DNA from: Cerasicoccus frondis | GTDB lineage: Bacteria; Verrucomicrobiota; Verrucomicrobiia; Opitutales; Cerasicoccaceae | DNA: 64,000 nucleotides | Direction of reading: 5' to 3' | NCBI GenBank assembly: GCA_031296915.1 | Contig: JAVDPC010000013.1 | Span: 1 to 64,000 of the forward strand | Shown: positions 1 to 9,268 of the stretch, piece after piece | Layout of the letters: every line of letters begins with the position of its first letter | Numbering within the stretch: position 1 is the first letter of the stretch | Notes under the pieces: generated by a model | Seen by the model: only the letters and a program-made list of their open reading frames with translations | Database searches by the model: none | What the model was told of the DNA's origin: nothing | Program-made: the position numbers and the translations under genes

Positions 1-73
1 CATCGTCTAGTCAGGTCTAGGACACTGGATTTTCATTCCAGCGACCGGGGTTCGAATCCCCGTGGGGACGCCA
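1..73 (+). tRNA. tRNA-Glu(TTC), 5' end cut by the window
   Basis: The visible part is identical to the complete tRNA-Glu gene that starts 186 bases downstream; the first five bases of the acceptor stem lie outside the window. The anticodon stem CTGGA/TCCAG encloses the loop TTTTCAT, giving anticodon TTC. The T arm carries GGTTCGAATCC, and the 3' CCA is encoded at 71-73. Confidence 0.95.
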
Positions 74-75
74 CT

Positions 76-95
76 TCCAAAACGCATGTTTTGGA
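76..95. other. Perfect hairpin between the two tRNA-Glu genes
   Basis: Three bases after the first tRNA there is a perfect 8-bp inverted repeat, TCCAAAAC and GTTTTGGA, around a GCAT loop. There is no strong T-run after it, so it could be an RNA-processing hairpin or a weak terminator in a tandem tRNA transcript. Confidence 0.4.
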
Positions 96-181
96 GACGT
101 GGTTTGCTTCCATGCTCAGGCTTCAGGAACTCAAATTTCTCATACAAGTGCAAGTTGCACGCGACAACCTTTTACAGGTCT

Positions 182-259
182 GTCCCCATCGTCTAGTCAG
201 GTCTAGGACACTGGATTTTCATTCCAGCGACCGGGGTTCGAATCCCCGTGGGGACGCCA
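182..259 (+). tRNA. tRNA-Glu(TTC)
   Basis: This is a complete tRNA. The acceptor stem GTCCCCA pairs with TGGGGAC, followed by a G discriminator and an encoded CCA. The anticodon loop TTTTCAT gives anticodon TTC, which reads glutamate codons. It duplicates the partial gene at the left edge, and the two copies are separated by a 108-base spacer, so they are probably co-transcribed. Confidence 0.97.
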
Positions 260-1317
260 CTTCTGACTTGTGTCAGAATGCGCAAGAGCAAGAGTAAATC
301 ACTCCAAGTCAGTGACTCTGCTCAATTCGAGGTCTATTACAAGATGCCAAGATGCTTCTGGAAAAAGCCTACCTCAAGTGGGGCTATAAGCGGGAAATTC
401 GGAACGTTTCATCCCACTGCTATTAGCGCTGAGGGCAAATTCACCGCATCGAAGATCGGTAACTGGCTCGTATCGGTGTAAATGTAGGCTGTTAGCTTTG
501 AATTACAGTTCTCCATGAGTCCTACGCGCGTTGCGGTGTGCCCTCCACGAATCTGTGTTGTCAATTGTATAACAAGCTATTGAAGTCCAGCCAGCGCCTA
601 TCGCGCCGATGCAAACAAGGCCAATCCCACTCAGCATCAAGAAAAAAGCCATATTCGTTGCCTGTAAAGGCCCTGTGCTGAGCCTGACAGCCACGCTAAT
701 CAGCTTTCTTGACTTTGTGCACTCATTGGACGCGTGACGTTCACGCTCCGACCACTCATGTAAATCGCTCGCTGATCGCGTCTAGGTGGTCATTTAGCCT
801 TTTTGCGACGTATTTGGAGAATCATCCGTCATGGCATCTGCAGCGAAGCCACAGCGGCATTTTTTGACAAATCGCTAAATGCGTAAGTTCTAAGCCTACG
901 ACGGCATTAATCGTCACGGCTCAGCAACTTCTCAATAATCCAGATAATCCCGCCCATGGTTCATGTAATGCCTTGCTCCAACTACGCAAACCGGGCCCAT
1001 CACATTCTGAGTCTGGCTGCGCAGATTGGACCATACAGCGCACTAAGAAAGTCAGGCCAGAACGGAGAGTGGCCGCACGCCTAAGGCATTCTGCGGTCCA
1101 ATTAAAGATACGGAACCGCCATGCAGCTCAAAACGGTGGCCATGCGAAAGCAGAGTGGTTCAACTCCATGCTATACCCAGCGGAATCCAAGTTGCCGGCA
1201 AATCCATAGCCCTTAGGTAGCCCACCCCAAGGCGCGGGTCACGCAAAGTAATTAACTTGGCCAAGTACGCCCATAGCCTTCAGTCAGAAAACAGACCACA
1301 GGGCCTACTGAATGACT
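260..1317. other. About 1 kb with no supported gene
   Basis: No open frame here looks like a protein I recognise. The best candidate is a minus-strand frame whose ATG at 652 would give about 49 residues with one hydrophobic helix (MAFFLMLSGIGLVCIGAIGA) and a charged tail, ending at 503. A 16-residue minus-strand peptide frame lies at 907-957. Both lack clear ribosome binding sites. Regions downstream of tRNA genes are common integration sites, but no integrase or direct tRNA-end repeat is seen here. Confidence 0.5.
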
Positions 1318-2655
1318 TTAAGCAGCGTCGTTGTTCTGCGTTGTCGGCGTAGAATTCGACTCTGAGGCGCCCTCGCCTGTCGCTTCACCCCGCTTAAGCT
1401 GTGGACGATGTCCGTGGCGAACTGTGGCGGCGGTGACGAGGCATTCTTCAATGGAATCGTCCTGCGGGATCTCATACATCACATCGAGCATGAGCTTTTC
1501 CATGATGGAGCGCAGGGCGCGAGCGCCGGTTTTCAGCTCCAGGGCTTTTTCCGCCAAGGCGCTGATCGCATCGCGCGAGAAGCGTAGCTTAACGCCCTCC
1601 ATGGCCAGCAGCTTGGAGTATTGTTTGACCATCGCGTTCTTGGGCTCGGTCAAAATAAATTCGAGGTCCTCCTGCGTCAGTTCGTTGAGCACGGAGACGA
1701 TCGGCAAGCGGCCAATGAACTCGGGGATCATGCCAAACTTGACCAAATCTTCCGGCTGCACTTCACGCATGATCTCGTCACGCTGCGGCACGTGAGCCTT
1801 TTCGCCAGTGATGTCGAAACCGAGCACCTTCTTACCAGCGCGATCAGAAATCAGTTTGTCGAGCCCCACGAAGGCGCCACCACAAACAAACAGGATGTTC
1901 GCGGTGTTGACCTGGATGTATTCCTGGTTCGGATGCTTGCGACCACCCTGTGGCGGCACGTTACACACGGTACCTTCGATGATCTTGAGCAATGCCTGTT
2001 GGACGCCTTCCCCAGACACGTCACGGGTGATGGATACATTGTCAGTCTTACGACCGATCTTATCAATTTCGTCGACGTAAATGATGCCACGTTCGGCGCT
2101 TTTGACGTCGAAATTAGCGGACTGCAAGAGGCGCAAGACGATGTTTTCGACATCTTCGCCCACGTAGCCAGCCTCAGTTAGCGTGGTGGCGTCGGCGATG
2201 GCAAAAGGCACTTCGAGCATCTCCGCCAACGTGCGTGCAAGCAAAGTCTTACCCGAACCAGTTGGGCCAACTAAGAGAACATTGCTCTTTTCGATGGAAA
2301 CTTCGCTGAACTCGGCAATCGCCACGTCCTCCGAGACTTCCTCGTTTTGCAAACGCTTATAGTGGTTATAAACCGCAACCGCCAATACCTTTTTGGCGTG
2401 TTCCTGGCCAACAATATGCTCATCAAGCCGTGCCTTAATCTCATACGGCTTGACCAGCTTGACGGCAAAATCGTTGTTTGGCGGCGGCGTCCCTTTCGAT
2501 GGCTCATCCCGCAACTCCCTGTCAATGATAGTCTTACAAACATTAACACAAGAGTCACAAATGTAGACTCCCGCAGGCCCAGCAATCATCTTGCGGACTT
2601 CATTCTGCGATTTGCCGCAGAAAGAGCAGAAAGTCATTTTGGTGGATTTAGCCAT
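1318..2655 (-). CDS. clpX: ATP-dependent Clp protease ATP-binding subunit ClpX
   Basis: ClpX is the AAA+ unfoldase that recognises, unfolds and threads substrates into the ClpP chamber in the cytoplasm. At 445 residues it has normal family length. An N-terminal four-cysteine zinc-binding domain (C10, C13, C33, C36) is followed by Walker A GPTGSGKT at 130-137, the pore loop GYVGED near 163 and Walker B VDEID at 194-198. An LGFDI segment near residue 280 matches the IGF-type loop that docks on ClpP. The C-terminal tail is acidic and rich in Ser and Thr. It is the last gene of a tig-clpP-clpX cluster on this strand, 74 bases downstream of clpP, and is probably co-transcribed with it. Confidence 0.98.
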   Translation of the reverse strand: MAKSTKMTFCSFCGKSQNEVRKMIAGPAGVYICDSCVNVCKTIIDRELRDEPSKGTPPPNNDFAVKLVKPYEIKARLDEHIVGQEHAKKVLAVAVYNHYKRLQNEEVSEDVAIAEFSEVSIEKSNVLLVGPTGSGKTLLARTLAEMLEVPFAIADATTLTEAGYVGEDVENIVLRLLQSANFDVKSAERGIIYVDEIDKIGRKTDNVSITRDVSGEGVQQALLKIIEGTVCNVPPQGGRKHPNQEYIQVNTANILFVCGGAFVGLDKLISDRAGKKVLGFDITGEKAHVPQRDEIMREVQPEDLVKFGMIPEFIGRLPIVSVLNELTQEDLEFILTEPKNAMVKQYSKLLAMEGVKLRFSRDAISALAEKALELKTGARALRSIMEKLMLDVMYEIPQDDSIEECLVTAATVRHGHRPQLKRGEATGEGASESNSTPTTQNNDAA

Positions 2656-2729
2656 ATTGATAGGGTCTATTGCTACTATTTATCGACTGATCAGGCAAGT
2701 AACAAAGCCTGATACCTAAAAAACGCGAA

Positions 2730-3326
2730 TTATTCCTTCGGTTTCTGCTTTATCACTTTATCAACAATGCCGTAGTCGCAGGCCTCATCCGCCGTCATGT
2801 AGTAATCACGATCGCTGTCTTTCTCGATTTGCTCGACGGTTTTCCCGGTCTGCTCAGCAAGAATTTGGTTGATCGTATTGCGCCAGCGGATGATTTCCTT
2901 GGCGGCAATGGAGATATCGGACGTTTGGCCGGTGGCGCCGCCCGTGGGCTGGTGAATCATCACCCGGCTGTTCGGCAAGGCGTAACGCTTACCCTTGGTG
3001 CCGGCGGAGAGCAGGACTGTGCCCATACTTGCCGCCATGCCCAGGCAATAGGTTACCACATCGCAGTGCATGAAGTTAATCGTGTCATAGATGGCCATGC
3101 CATCGGTGACGCTGCCCCCTGGCGAATTGATGTAGAGGTGGATGTCCTTCTTCGGATCCTCCATCTGCAGGAACAACAACTGCGCCACCACTGCATTGGC
3201 GACAAAATCATTAATCGGCGTGCCGATAAAGACAATGCGGTCGCGCATGAGACGGCTGTAGATGTCCCATTGACGCTCACCGCGACCATCTCGCTCAAAT
3301 ACAGTTGGAACTGGGTAATAACTCAT
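2730..3326 (-). CDS. clpP: ATP-dependent Clp protease proteolytic subunit ClpP
   Basis: ClpP is the serine peptidase that forms the two-ring degradation chamber and works with ClpX. The 198-residue protein has the full catalytic triad: S100 in GMAASMG, H125 in VMIHQP and D174 near SDRDYY. The N-terminus ([18 protein letters not shown]) resembles the processed mature form, with little propeptide. It lies 26 bases downstream of the trigger factor gene and 74 bases upstream of clpX, the common bacterial order. Confidence 0.98.
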   Translation of the reverse strand: MSYYPVPTVFERDGRGERQWDIYSRLMRDRIVFIGTPINDFVANAVVAQLLFLQMEDPKKDIHLYINSPGGSVTDGMAIYDTINFMHCDVVTYCLGMAASMGTVLLSAGTKGKRYALPNSRVMIHQPTGGATGQTSDISIAAKEIIRWRNTINQILAEQTGKTVEQIEKDSDRDYYMTADEACDYGIVDKVIKQKPKE

Positions 3327-3352
3327 CGCAAATATATATCACGTTACAGAAT

Positions 3353-4696
3353 TTAAGCTTCGGCCGTTGCGGCCTCTGCCTCAGGTTCGACTTCTGTAAC
3401 GTTCGCCGCTTCGATCAGAAAATCAAGTGTCTTCTCAAAAAGAACTGCACGTTGCAGTTCGCGAAGCTGATCCTGGTTCTTCTGAAGCTCCTTCACGATC
3501 TTGTCTGGCTGGGTGCGGGTCTGCATCGCCTGATTCATGATCGCGCGTTGCATGTCTTCGTTTTCGACCTTAATTTCTTCGGTTTCCGCAATGCGGCCGA
3601 GGATGATCTGGGTCTTCACACGCTTGACTGCGGCTTCGCCTGCCTGACCAAAGAGAGACTCCTTGTGCTCTTCAAGCTGCTCCTCGGTTGCGCCTTGCTG
3701 CATGGCCTGCTGGACATGCTGGCGGAGGATGGTTTCGCGCTCGTTATCGATAGCGCTTTCGGGCACAGGAATGTCGATGAGGCCGATCAGGTGGTCAATG
3801 AGCTGCTGGCGCTTCTGGCCGTGAGCATGCTGCATTTTCTGGCTCTTGATGTCGTCCTTGATGCGGTCTTCCCACTGCTCAACGGTCTGAACCTGGAATC
3901 CTTTGAGGAATTCTTCGTCGAGCTCAGGCAGCTTCTTTTCGCGCACTTCGTGCACTTCGATGGCATAAGCAGCCGTCTTGCCCTGAAGCTCTTCGACTTC
4001 GAAATCGTCCGCGAAGGTTTGCTCGACGTCCTTCTTGTCGCCCGCAGACATGCCAACCAGGGCGTCTACTACCGCACGCACGCCGGGTGACATTTCGTCG
4101 CCCGCCTGTTCCCAGGTATTGGTTTGGGTGCCGTAAATTTTCTTTTCCGGAACGAGGTCAGCAATGCGCTCTTCGCCGATTTTGCCTTCATAGGAGACCT
4201 TCACGTAGTCGCCCTGTTCGGCAGCCTTTTCGCACACATTGTATTCGGCGCGCTGATTGAGGATGTAGTCCTTGGTCTGCTTGAACTCGTCTTCAGTCAC
4301 CTCTGCCTTGGGCACGGAAATATCGACGCCCTTATATTCAGGGAGTTCGAAGGTCGGGCGGATATCGAAGGTGAAGGCCAGCTCTGCGCCGGGTGCGCCG
4401 GGCTCGATGTCGCCACCGTCCATTTCGACTACAGCGTAAACGTCGAGGCCGGATTCTTTTACGCCCTGCTGATAGGCTTCGCCGGCGAGCTTACGGTTGA
4501 GCTCGCTCTTGATCTCGTTCTTGAACTTGCCCTGGATGAGGTTGACGGGCGCTTTGCCGGGGCGGAAGCCCGGAAGCTTGGCGTTCTTGGCAAACTGGCC
4601 CAGGAGGCTCTTGGACTCGGCGGCAATTTCGTCAGCATCAATGCTAACGTGGACTTTCTTGCGCGTATCGTTGACGTCTTCGACGGTAACTTTCAC
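3353..4696 (-). CDS. tig: Trigger factor (ribosome-associated chaperone, peptidyl-prolyl isomerase)
   Basis: Trigger factor binds at the ribosome exit tunnel and shields nascent chains. I place the start at a GTG that gives VKVTVEDVNDTRKKVHVSI, the canonical N-terminus, for a 447-residue product. The open frame continues upstream to 4915, but that extension has no family character. The ribosome-binding signature is near residue 45 as GFRPGKAP. The FKBP-like domain follows at about 155-245, and then the long helical C-terminal chaperone domain ending in Ala/Glu-rich sequence. No clear Shine-Dalgarno motif precedes the GTG. It is the first gene of the clp cluster. Confidence 0.95.
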   Translation of the reverse strand: MKVTVEDVNDTRKKVHVSIDADEIAAESKSLLGQFAKNAKLPGFRPGKAPVNLIQGKFKNEIKSELNRKLAGEAYQQGVKESGLDVYAVVEMDGGDIEPGAPGAELAFTFDIRPTFELPEYKGVDISVPKAEVTEDEFKQTKDYILNQRAEYNVCEKAAEQGDYVKVSYEGKIGEERIADLVPEKKIYGTQTNTWEQAGDEMSPGVRAVVDALVGMSAGDKKDVEQTFADDFEVEELQGKTAAYAIEVHEVREKKLPELDEEFLKGFQVQTVEQWEDRIKDDIKSQKMQHAHGQKRQQLIDHLIGLIDIPVPESAIDNERETILRQHVQQAMQQGATEEQLEEHKESLFGQAGEAAVKRVKTQIILGRIAETEEIKVENEDMQRAIMNQAMQTRTQPDKIVKELQKNQDQLRELQRAVLFEKTLDFLIEAANVTEVEPEAEAATAEA

Positions 4697-4860
4697 GTGG
4701 ATTGGGTGGTTTCGGTGTTGAGGGCCGATCGCTTCGAAGCGGCCATAAAGGAGTTTGGTGCGGATTCCCGCGGTGAAAAGCCTTCCAACCAAACGAAAGC
4801 AGCGGGCAAGATCAAGCCCGGATTCTAAGTTTCGCCCGGAGCCATATGTGGCGATTTTAT

Positions 4861-5012
4861 CCACGAAGCACACGAAGGCCTGCAATGCAGAATAATATCT
4901 CACACAAAGACGCAAAGGCGCAAAGTTGGTATGATTTAAATCCTACGTTCTCTGCGCCTTTGCGTGATACATCGCCTGCCGCCAATCTTCGGGCGCTTCG
5001 TGTCCTTCGTGG
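4861..5012. repeat. Nested inverted-repeat element between tig and accA
   Basis: Two inverted repeats are nested. The outer arms are 4861-4878 (CCACGAAGCACACGAAGG) and 4995-5012, matching at 16 of 18 positions. The inner arms are 4910-4925 (ACGCAAAGGCGCAAAG) and 4950-4965, matching at 15 of 16. Each arm is itself built from short repeated units. The single strand could fold into one long hairpin. Similar CGAAG/GCAAAG-rich intergenic elements are, from memory, dispersed in Verrucomicrobiota genomes. No transposase is present, so it would be a non-autonomous or REP-like element. It sits between the divergent starts of tig and accA. Confidence 0.7.
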
Positions 5013-5134
5013 TTGTAATGAATCGCAAGAGTGGAAAATGAGCACTCGCAGCCAACGCCGCAAAGACGTTTCAAACAACCACCTTTGGATTTGACCTATG
5101 GCCCATGCACCGAAATAGTCCCCCGCTTAACGCT

Positions 5135-6100
5135 ATGGAAAAACCGAAGCACACCCTCGATTTTGAAAAGCCAATTCACGAGCTGCAAGTCCAGCTCGAG
5201 AACCTGCAACGCATGTCCGAGGAAAGCGATCTCGACGTGACCGACGAAATCAAGGCGATTAAAGCCAAGATTGAGGATACCCGTAAGCGCATTCACGCCA
5301 ACCTCACTCCCTGGCAGAAGATCCAGCTCGCGCGCCACCCGCAGCGGCCCTACTCGCTCGATTACATCGACGCCATTTTCGAAGATTTTCAAGAGCTGCA
5401 CGGTGACCGCCGTTATATGGATGACCAAGCCATCATTGGCGGCCCGGCATTCCTCAGCGGCGAGCCCGTCATGATCATCGCTCAGCAAAAGGGCCGCTCG
5501 ACCAAGGAAAACCTCAAGCGCAATTTTGGCTGCCCGAACCCGGAAGGTTATCGCAAAGCCCTACGCCTGATGGAAATGGCTGAAAAGTTCAAGATGCCGA
5601 TCATTGCCTTGATCGACACCCCCGGGGCCTACCCCGGCATTGGCGCGGAGGAGCGTCACGTCGCCGAGGCCATTGCGGTCAATATCCGCGAAATGAGCGC
5701 GTTGACGGTGCCGATCATCGCCACGGTGATTGGCGAAGGCGGCTCAGGCGGCGCACTTGGCATCGCCGTAGCGGACCACATTTTGATTTTGGACAACGCC
5801 TACTACTCGGTCATTTCGCCCGAAGGCTGCGCCGCGATTCTCTGGAAAGACCGCGTGCATGCGCCCCGCGCCGCTGAAGCATTGAAAATTACCGCAGACA
5901 AGCTCGTCTCGCTCGGCGTCGTCGATGAAATCGTCGAAGAGCCTTTGGGCGGCGCCCATGTGGCCCCGGAAACAGCCGCAACGAACTTGAAAGCCGCACT
6001 GGAAAAGAACCTCGCCAAGCTCAAAAAGAAGTCGACCAAAGAGCTTCTGGATGGCCGCTACGCAAAGTTCCGCGCCATGGGTCAATTTGCCGAAGCTTAG
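5135..6100 (+). CDS. accA: Acetyl-CoA carboxylase carboxyltransferase subunit alpha
   Basis: AccA, with AccD, transfers the carboxyl group from biotin to acetyl-CoA, the committed step of fatty acid synthesis. I start at the internal ATG (MEKPKHTLDFEKPI) because the ten upstream in-frame residues have no family character; this gives 321 residues, the typical length. An N-terminal helical segment precedes the crotonase-like carboxyltransferase fold with QQKGRSTKENLKRNFG, the DTPGAYPG oxyanion region and GEGGSGGALG. The C-terminus has the usual region around YSVISPEGCAAILWKD. accD is not in the window. Transcription diverges from tig across the nested repeat. Confidence 0.97.
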   Translation: MEKPKHTLDFEKPIHELQVQLENLQRMSEESDLDVTDEIKAIKAKIEDTRKRIHANLTPWQKIQLARHPQRPYSLDYIDAIFEDFQELHGDRRYMDDQAIIGGPAFLSGEPVMIIAQQKGRSTKENLKRNFGCPNPEGYRKALRLMEMAEKFKMPIIALIDTPGAYPGIGAEERHVAEAIAVNIREMSALTVPIIATVIGEGGSGGALGIAVADHILILDNAYYSVISPEGCAAILWKDRVHAPRAAEALKITADKLVSLGVVDEIVEEPLGGAHVAPETAATNLKAALEKNLAKLKKKSTKELLDGRYAKFRAMGQFAEA

Positions 6101-6156
6101 CTTTCCGGCAAAAGTAAACATTGACCGTGCTTGAATTTGTTTTCCAATACTAGGCG

Positions 6157-6903
6157 ATGTCTTCAAAGCCACCTCGAATAGTAGATTATGTCGCCCACGC
6201 GATATTGAGTGAGTCGGATGATTCTCCTAAGAGACACTTAGATGTGTCTGCTGGCTGGGGTCACCTGATACGAAGCCTGAATGAGGAACGACCTAATTGG
6301 AAATCCGAAGCCTGTGATTTTGAGCTAATGCCTGAGTTGGGCGACATCCCGGGCAAAACCGCAAATCTCAACACCGATGCGCTTCCTTACGAGGACCAAA
6401 CGTTCGACATCGTTACGTGCACCGAGGCTTTCGAGCACATTGAGAACTATCACCGCGTTGTTCGTGAAGTAAACCGCATCCTAAAACCCGGGGGCATCTT
6501 CTTTGTGTCCGTCCCCAACATGCTGAGTTTACGCTCCCGGTGGATATTTTTTACGCGGGGCCTGTTCCTCTTCTACGATGCATTGTCAACCGCAGAAGAC
6601 ATGGGTAAAAACGCTTGGATGCGACACATATCGCCAATCACCTTTTTCCACTTAGCCTTGGCTTTTCTGGACAACGGCTTTGAAGACGTACGCCATTACC
6701 CCGGAAAATTGCAGAAGTTTTCCGCAGCGTTTTACTGGCTCGTTGCCCCTATCGCCAAATTAGCCACCAACAGCGCGAAAAAACGCCGAGACCGAAAGGG
6801 ACGGTCAATTTCCGCCATCAGTGACGAACTCGCCGCCCAGCATCATTCCTGGAACGTAATGACTAGCCGCACACTGATCGTTTCTGCGCGCAAAAAGGCT
6901 TAA
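6157..6903 (+). CDS. Class I SAM-dependent methyltransferase (Methyltransf_11 type)
   Basis: The 248-residue protein has the small-molecule methyltransferase fold. Motif I is LDVSAGWGHL near residue 28, a variant of the usual GxGxG loop. An acidic strand end (ACDFE) follows, then the post-motif FDIVTCTEAFEHIENY and the RILKPGG signature near 110. The C-terminal part is basic and partly hydrophobic (RWIFFTRGLFLFYDA, FYWLVAPIAKLA), suggesting membrane association and perhaps a lipid or quinone-like acceptor. It follows accA by 56 bases on the same strand, but no functional link is obvious. Confidence 0.8.
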   Translation: MSSKPPRIVDYVAHAILSESDDSPKRHLDVSAGWGHLIRSLNEERPNWKSEACDFELMPELGDIPGKTANLNTDALPYEDQTFDIVTCTEAFEHIENYHRVVREVNRILKPGGIFFVSVPNMLSLRSRWIFFTRGLFLFYDALSTAEDMGKNAWMRHISPITFFHLALAFLDNGFEDVRHYPGKLQKFSAAFYWLVAPIAKLATNSAKKRRDRKGRSISAISDELAAQHHSWNVMTSRTLIVSARKKA

Positions 6904-6910
6904 GTTGCAC

Positions 6911-9268
6911 CTAAATCAGTAACGCGCTCAAGGCAGAATCAATGTCTTCGGGCGCGTCCTTCAGCAATGTGGCGCTAACGTTGGGCATCCGATCAAGCAA
7001 CGTTAACATTTGCTGCTGACGGCTCAGTAGTAAGCATGTTAACTCCGCAGCATCTATTGCGGGGCTTAAACCATCCATGCATGACACAGCGTATTCGCCA
7101 GTGATCATCTCAGCCTTGAGCAAACAGACTATCAGGCGGTATTCGTGCTCGCGCGGCAGGCAATCGAGCAGGCCAAGCGGGAAATCGTAGACCAAACCAG
7201 GCTCCAACTGTCGGGATTCGTCGCTGGCGCCACAGAATGCTGGCCAGTCTACTGCTTCGATCTTTGCCAGCGGGTGACCGTTTTCAGCCAGCCTCTGTAA
7301 AATCTTATTTTGCCCGGCTCCTGGCAACCCCGTCACCCCGATGATGTTGGCTGGTCGCTGTCGGCGTCGGACTGACGTCCGTTGAGGCGCTGATCTGGGT
7401 TCGAAACCCTCCTTGCGATAGCGTGCGACCGCGTCCCGGTAATCTGCGACCAATTGGCGCTCTTTATCCTGAGCAAGCTCCGCCTGCAACTGCCAGTAGT
7501 CGACATCATGTGGATCGCTGCCAGCCTGCGGGCCATACTGCGTCAACCGCTGAAATGGCCATGCTCGGTTCGGCGCCTGGCAGACACAGGTCGAAAACGC
7601 CGTCATTGCCGCCGGACGATCATTCAACTTCCACAAGGCTTGCCCAAGAATTTCGTGGGCATGCGGATTGGCGTAATTCAACTCAATGGCTTCCAACGCT
7701 TCATCGCGCGCGGTCTCCCAGTGTCCCAAGCCAAAGTTCGCACGTGCGGATAGATAATGACGCTGGTCAGCCAGCATGCTCTCTCCATACGTCTCCAGGC
7801 ATTTCAACACTGCCGGCCAATCCTCGAGCCACTCAAACAAGCGCGCAATACGCAGGGGGTCCGTGGGCCGACCAGAGAGCTTACCCGCCTGCGTCAGCAG
7901 CTCACGAGCGGACTGCTCATTGCCCATTGCCGCGCGCGCTGACGCCGCCAGAATGAGCGGATCCGGGTCATCTGCAGGGAATACCTCACCTGCCTCTTCA
8001 GCCGCCGCCAAGGCCTCCTGAGGCAACTCCGCGCGCAAAAGACATTCCGCGAGAATTTTGATGAGATCGGTTTCCTCGGGAAAATCCCGCGTGCGGGCGT
8101 CCGCTATCGGTAAAACCTCCAAGTACGCGCTACGCGCCACGAAAGAGCGAATCAGCGTCAGATTCCAATCCGCCTGCCAACGTTGCAAACGATGCGCCGT
8201 AAAGAGTCGCGCCGATTCCAGACCAGGCGGCGACAACATCGCGATCACTTCCTGCTCAGCCGCGAACGGATCACGCCCATCACCAGGACGCCACGACGCC
8301 TTAAACTTCCGCACGCGCGACATCACCTCTGGCTTCAGCGCTTCCATGATGGGGCGGCCCGGATAACGCATTTCCACAAAGCCAGCCAGCGCCCAAACTG
8401 TGGGCGCCAAATCCAACACACTCACGCCCAGCGTTTGGGATTGGGCGACGAAATCCACCCCCTGAAATACGATACGTCCAGGCGCATCACTAGCATGCAT
8501 CGGAATGCCAGCCAGAATCACATTTGCGCTACCTGGAAGGATTTGAAATATCGCCGCCAGAAAGTCCCCCATCAGGGCAAGCAAGCCATCTGGAACCTCC
8601 CCCGCCACAGCCAATGACTGGAACTGCGCCAATAAATCCAGATGCAGCGTGGCGACGCGGTAATCGCCATCGGAAATCAGTTCCAGAAACGCCGCATGAC
8701 GAGAAACGTTTTCTGCAACCATCGTGGCAACACGGACTTGGGTTTCCCGGTTATCAGACGCCATGAGCGTCGGCGCCAGCGACGCCAAAAAGTCCGCGGG
8801 CAATTCATCAGGCTGCAACCAGGCCTCGAATAAAGACTCAGCGCGCTGGCCGGAGGCCGTATCGGGAAATACGGCCGACGGCATGGACACTTGCCCAGAG
8901 CCAAAAGCAGCGTCCATGACCTGCATCGACTCCTGCTGAACAGCCGGCAGAGAGAAAGGCCAGCCAACGGCAATCGTTGGCGTCCCCTCCAAGGCTAGGC
9001 GCTCCCAAAATGCCGGGCCCCGCCGATCACCGCCATTCAGGCGTCGAAAAGCATTGGTTTCGCGATCCCGCATTTCCGGAAGCAGTACGCCATGCTGATC
9101 TGGCCAGAGGCCGGTCATCACTGATGTGAGCAGAGCCGCAGCCTTATCACGAAGCGGAAAGCTCAAGTCTCCCGCGATATGCCCTGGCAACCGAGTCGCA
9201 AACGCATCCACCTGCGTGGCAGTCGCTCCGGAAAGAAAGATGACGATTACAGACGGCTCGGCCATCAT
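6911..9268 (-). CDS. Fusion: phosphodiesterase-like domain, TPR region and P-loop-like C-terminus
   Basis: I cannot assign a function. Residues 1-320 resemble the alkaline phosphatase/type I phosphodiesterase superfamily: a first strand SVIVIFLSGAT, then LLTSVMTGLWPDQHGVL, the usual 'TG..P..HG' element. The later metal-ligand motif is not obvious, because HLDLLAQF stands where an aspartate-histidine pair would be expected, so activity is uncertain. About residues 380-620 are Ala/Leu-rich helical repeats of TPR character (ALEAIELNYANPHAHEILGQ). The last 150 residues begin with IIGVTGLPGAGQNKI, a nucleotide-loop-like turn lacking a canonical GK[S/T]. It has no signal peptide. It overlaps the upstream GNAT-like gene by four bases (ATGA), so the two are translationally coupled. 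Confidence 0.6.
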   Translation of the reverse strand: MMAEPSVIVIFLSGATATQVDAFATRLPGHIAGDLSFPLRDKAAALLTSVMTGLWPDQHGVLLPEMRDRETNAFRRLNGGDRRGPAFWERLALEGTPTIAVGWPFSLPAVQQESMQVMDAAFGSGQVSMPSAVFPDTASGQRAESLFEAWLQPDELPADFLASLAPTLMASDNRETQVRVATMVAENVSRHAAFLELISDGDYRVATLHLDLLAQFQSLAVAGEVPDGLLALMGDFLAAIFQILPGSANVILAGIPMHASDAPGRIVFQGVDFVAQSQTLGVSVLDLAPTVWALAGFVEMRYPGRPIMEALKPEVMSRVRKFKASWRPGDGRDPFAAEQEVIAMLSPPGLESARLFTAHRLQRWQADWNLTLIRSFVARSAYLEVLPIADARTRDFPEETDLIKILAECLLRAELPQEALAAAEEAGEVFPADDPDPLILAASARAAMGNEQSARELLTQAGKLSGRPTDPLRIARLFEWLEDWPAVLKCLETYGESMLADQRHYLSARANFGLGHWETARDEALEAIELNYANPHAHEILGQALWKLNDRPAAMTAFSTCVCQAPNRAWPFQRLTQYGPQAGSDPHDVDYWQLQAELAQDKERQLVADYRDAVARYRKEGFEPRSAPQRTSVRRRQRPANIIGVTGLPGAGQNKILQRLAENGHPLAKIEAVDWPAFCGASDESRQLEPGLVYDFPLGLLDCLPREHEYRLIVCLLKAEMITGEYAVSCMDGLSPAIDAAELTCLLLSRQQQMLTLLDRMPNVSATLLKDAPEDIDSALSALLI

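Noticed and set aside
907..957. 16-residue minus-strand hydrophobic peptide frame (MGGIIWIIEKLLSRDD)
   Set aside because: It is too short to support and lacks a clear ribosome binding site, although the sequence is protein-like.
3305..4090. Open frame of 261 codons on the plus strand opposite trigger factor
   Set aside because: It is the antisense shadow of a well-supported gene and has no family features.
4846..5094. 82-codon open frame in the tig-accA gap
   Set aside because: It is made of the nested repeat sequence and has no protein-like character.
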